DNA of 5,016 nucleotides from assembly GCA_012514415.1 (NCBI GenBank), contig JAAZAH010000163.1, positions 1 to 5,016 on the forward strand, read 5' to 3'. The notes under the pieces were generated by a model. It saw only the letters and a program-made list of their open reading frames with translations. It had not been told where the DNA came from and ran no database searches. A program made the position numbers and the translations under genes. Origin of the DNA: Sandaracinaceae bacterium. Its GTDB lineage: Bacteria > Myxococcota_A > Polyangia > Polyangiales > Houyiibacteriaceae. Below, piece after piece: positions 4,535 through 5,016 of the stretch (its first letter is position 1; every line of letters starts with the position of its first letter).

Positions 4535-5016
4535 TCAAGCGAGAAAGAGGAGGCTCACCTTCAGGTGTGGTTCCTCTCCCGGGCCGGGCAGAAAGTCGAG
4601 CGGCAAGGGGATTCGGCGCCGCTCGATAAGGCGCCGACCCGCGCTCTCGATCGCTCCAAAGAGGATGCGATCAAATTCGGCATGGCTTGCGCGATGATCG
4701 TTCGTCGAAGCGAGGACGGCCCCGCCGGGTGCAACGAGCGGCAAAATCATCTGAAGAAGCCGCGCCCAATCCTTCCCAGAATTGAAGCGGTGCTTTTTGG
4801 TGCGCGCGTGCGTGGGCGGATCGACGACGACGAGATCGAATTGCTCGCCGCGTCGCTCGAGTCTCGGGAGCATCTCGAAGACATCCTCGGCGATGAAGCG
4901 GTGACGTCCCTCTTTTACACGCATGGCGGCGCTCTCTCTCGCCCGCCGCGTTGCAGGCTTCGACGCATCGACCGAGAGCGTGCTCTCCGCACCACCCTCG
5001 ATGGCGGCCACGGTAA
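4535..5016 (-). CDS. class I SAM-dependent methyltransferase, RlmI-like (Methyltrans_SAM) family, 5' part missing
   Basis: This is the C-terminal part of a methyltransferase that probably modifies rRNA. The gene is cut by the window end: a GTG at 5011 could serve as a start, but the frame stays open to the edge, and the first visible residues (VAAIEGGAESTLSVDAS) are the interior of a Rossmann fold, not an N-terminus. Numbering from that GTG, SVDAS (13-17) holds the acidic residue expected to bind the SAM ribose, HRFIAEDVFEML (37-48) is the next strand, and FDLVVVDPPTHAR (58-70) contains the DPP catalytic motif of RNA and DNA amino- or carbon-methylating enzymes. Next come KDWARLLQMILPLVAPGGAVLAST (80-103) and the terminal PGEEPHLKVSLLFLA, as in RlmI/RlmK-type enzymes. 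PUA or other N-terminal domains would lie outside the window. It is convergent with the diiron MBL-fold gene. The target nucleotide cannot be told from this fragment. Confidence 0.87.
   Translation of the reverse strand, partial: TVAAIEGGAESTLSVDASKPATRRARESAAMRVKEGRHRFIAEDVFEMLPRLERRGEQFDLVVVDPPTHARTKKHRFNSGKDWARLLQMILPLVAPGGAVLASTNDHRASHAEFDRILFGAIESAGRRLIERRRIPLPLDFLPGPGEEPHLKVSLLFLA

Noticed and set aside
4535..5011. Complete small methyltransferase starting at GTG 5011
   Set aside because: The frame remains open to the window edge and the first residues belong to the middle of the SAM-binding fold, with the glycine-rich motif I still missing, so the gene is truncated by the window.
1..5016. 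CRISPR array, insertion sequence, tRNA or prophage signals
   Set aside because: No regularly spaced repeats, transposase or integrase sequence, terminal inverted repeats or tRNA-like fold are visible on either strand.

Overview
This window is about 5 kb of GC-rich bacterial chromosome with dense, ordinary coding: five genes, two of them cut by the window edges. A high-GC Gram-negative bacterium fits best. A deltaproteobacterial or myxococcal-type relative is my guess, based on an ECF sigma factor with a fused zinc-finger tail and a tandem glutaredoxin/GST-N protein of a type I recall from that group and from plant plastids. This assignment is an inference, not a demonstrated result. I see no mobile element, CRISPR array, tRNA or rRNA.

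Layout. Positions 1-817 (+) hold an ECF-type sigma factor lacking only its first few residues, with a C-terminal H-x3-C-x2-C domain resembling zinc-binding anti-sigma domains. Positions 818-952 are a short intergenic region with a candidate promoter and a dyad in the presumed leader. Positions 953-2143 (+) encode a 12-TM MFS transporter of the DHA1/AraJ type. After a 13-nt gap, positions 2157-2927 (+) encode a protein with two glutaredoxin/GST-N folds, the first with CPYC and the second with SPFS. These two genes probably form one transcription unit. Positions 2928-3285 are a 358-bp, relatively AT-rich gap that reads as a regulatory block: a terminator-like hairpin with T6, then an extended -10 promoter flanked by a GTGCAA/TTGCAC dyad, then a leader of about 147 nt. 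Positions 3286-4431 (+) encode a stand-alone metallo-beta-lactamase-fold protein carrying a complete flavodiiron/ODP-like ligand pattern (H-x-D-x-D, H, D, H) but no flavodoxin domain, with an unassigned helical C-terminal region instead. Positions 4432-4534 are a convergent intergenic gap with a direct repeat of hairpins. Positions 4535-5016 (-) are the C-terminal part of a class I SAM-dependent methyltransferase of the RlmI-like family.

How the genes relate. The sigma factor could respond to stress through its zinc-finger tail. The thioredoxin-fold protein and the diiron-type MBL protein both suggest redox, oxygen or nitric oxide chemistry. No shared regulatory motif ties the three together, so a common stress regulon is only a hypothesis. 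The most interesting item is the ODP-like protein with its own well-formed promoter region and an unrecognised C-terminal domain.
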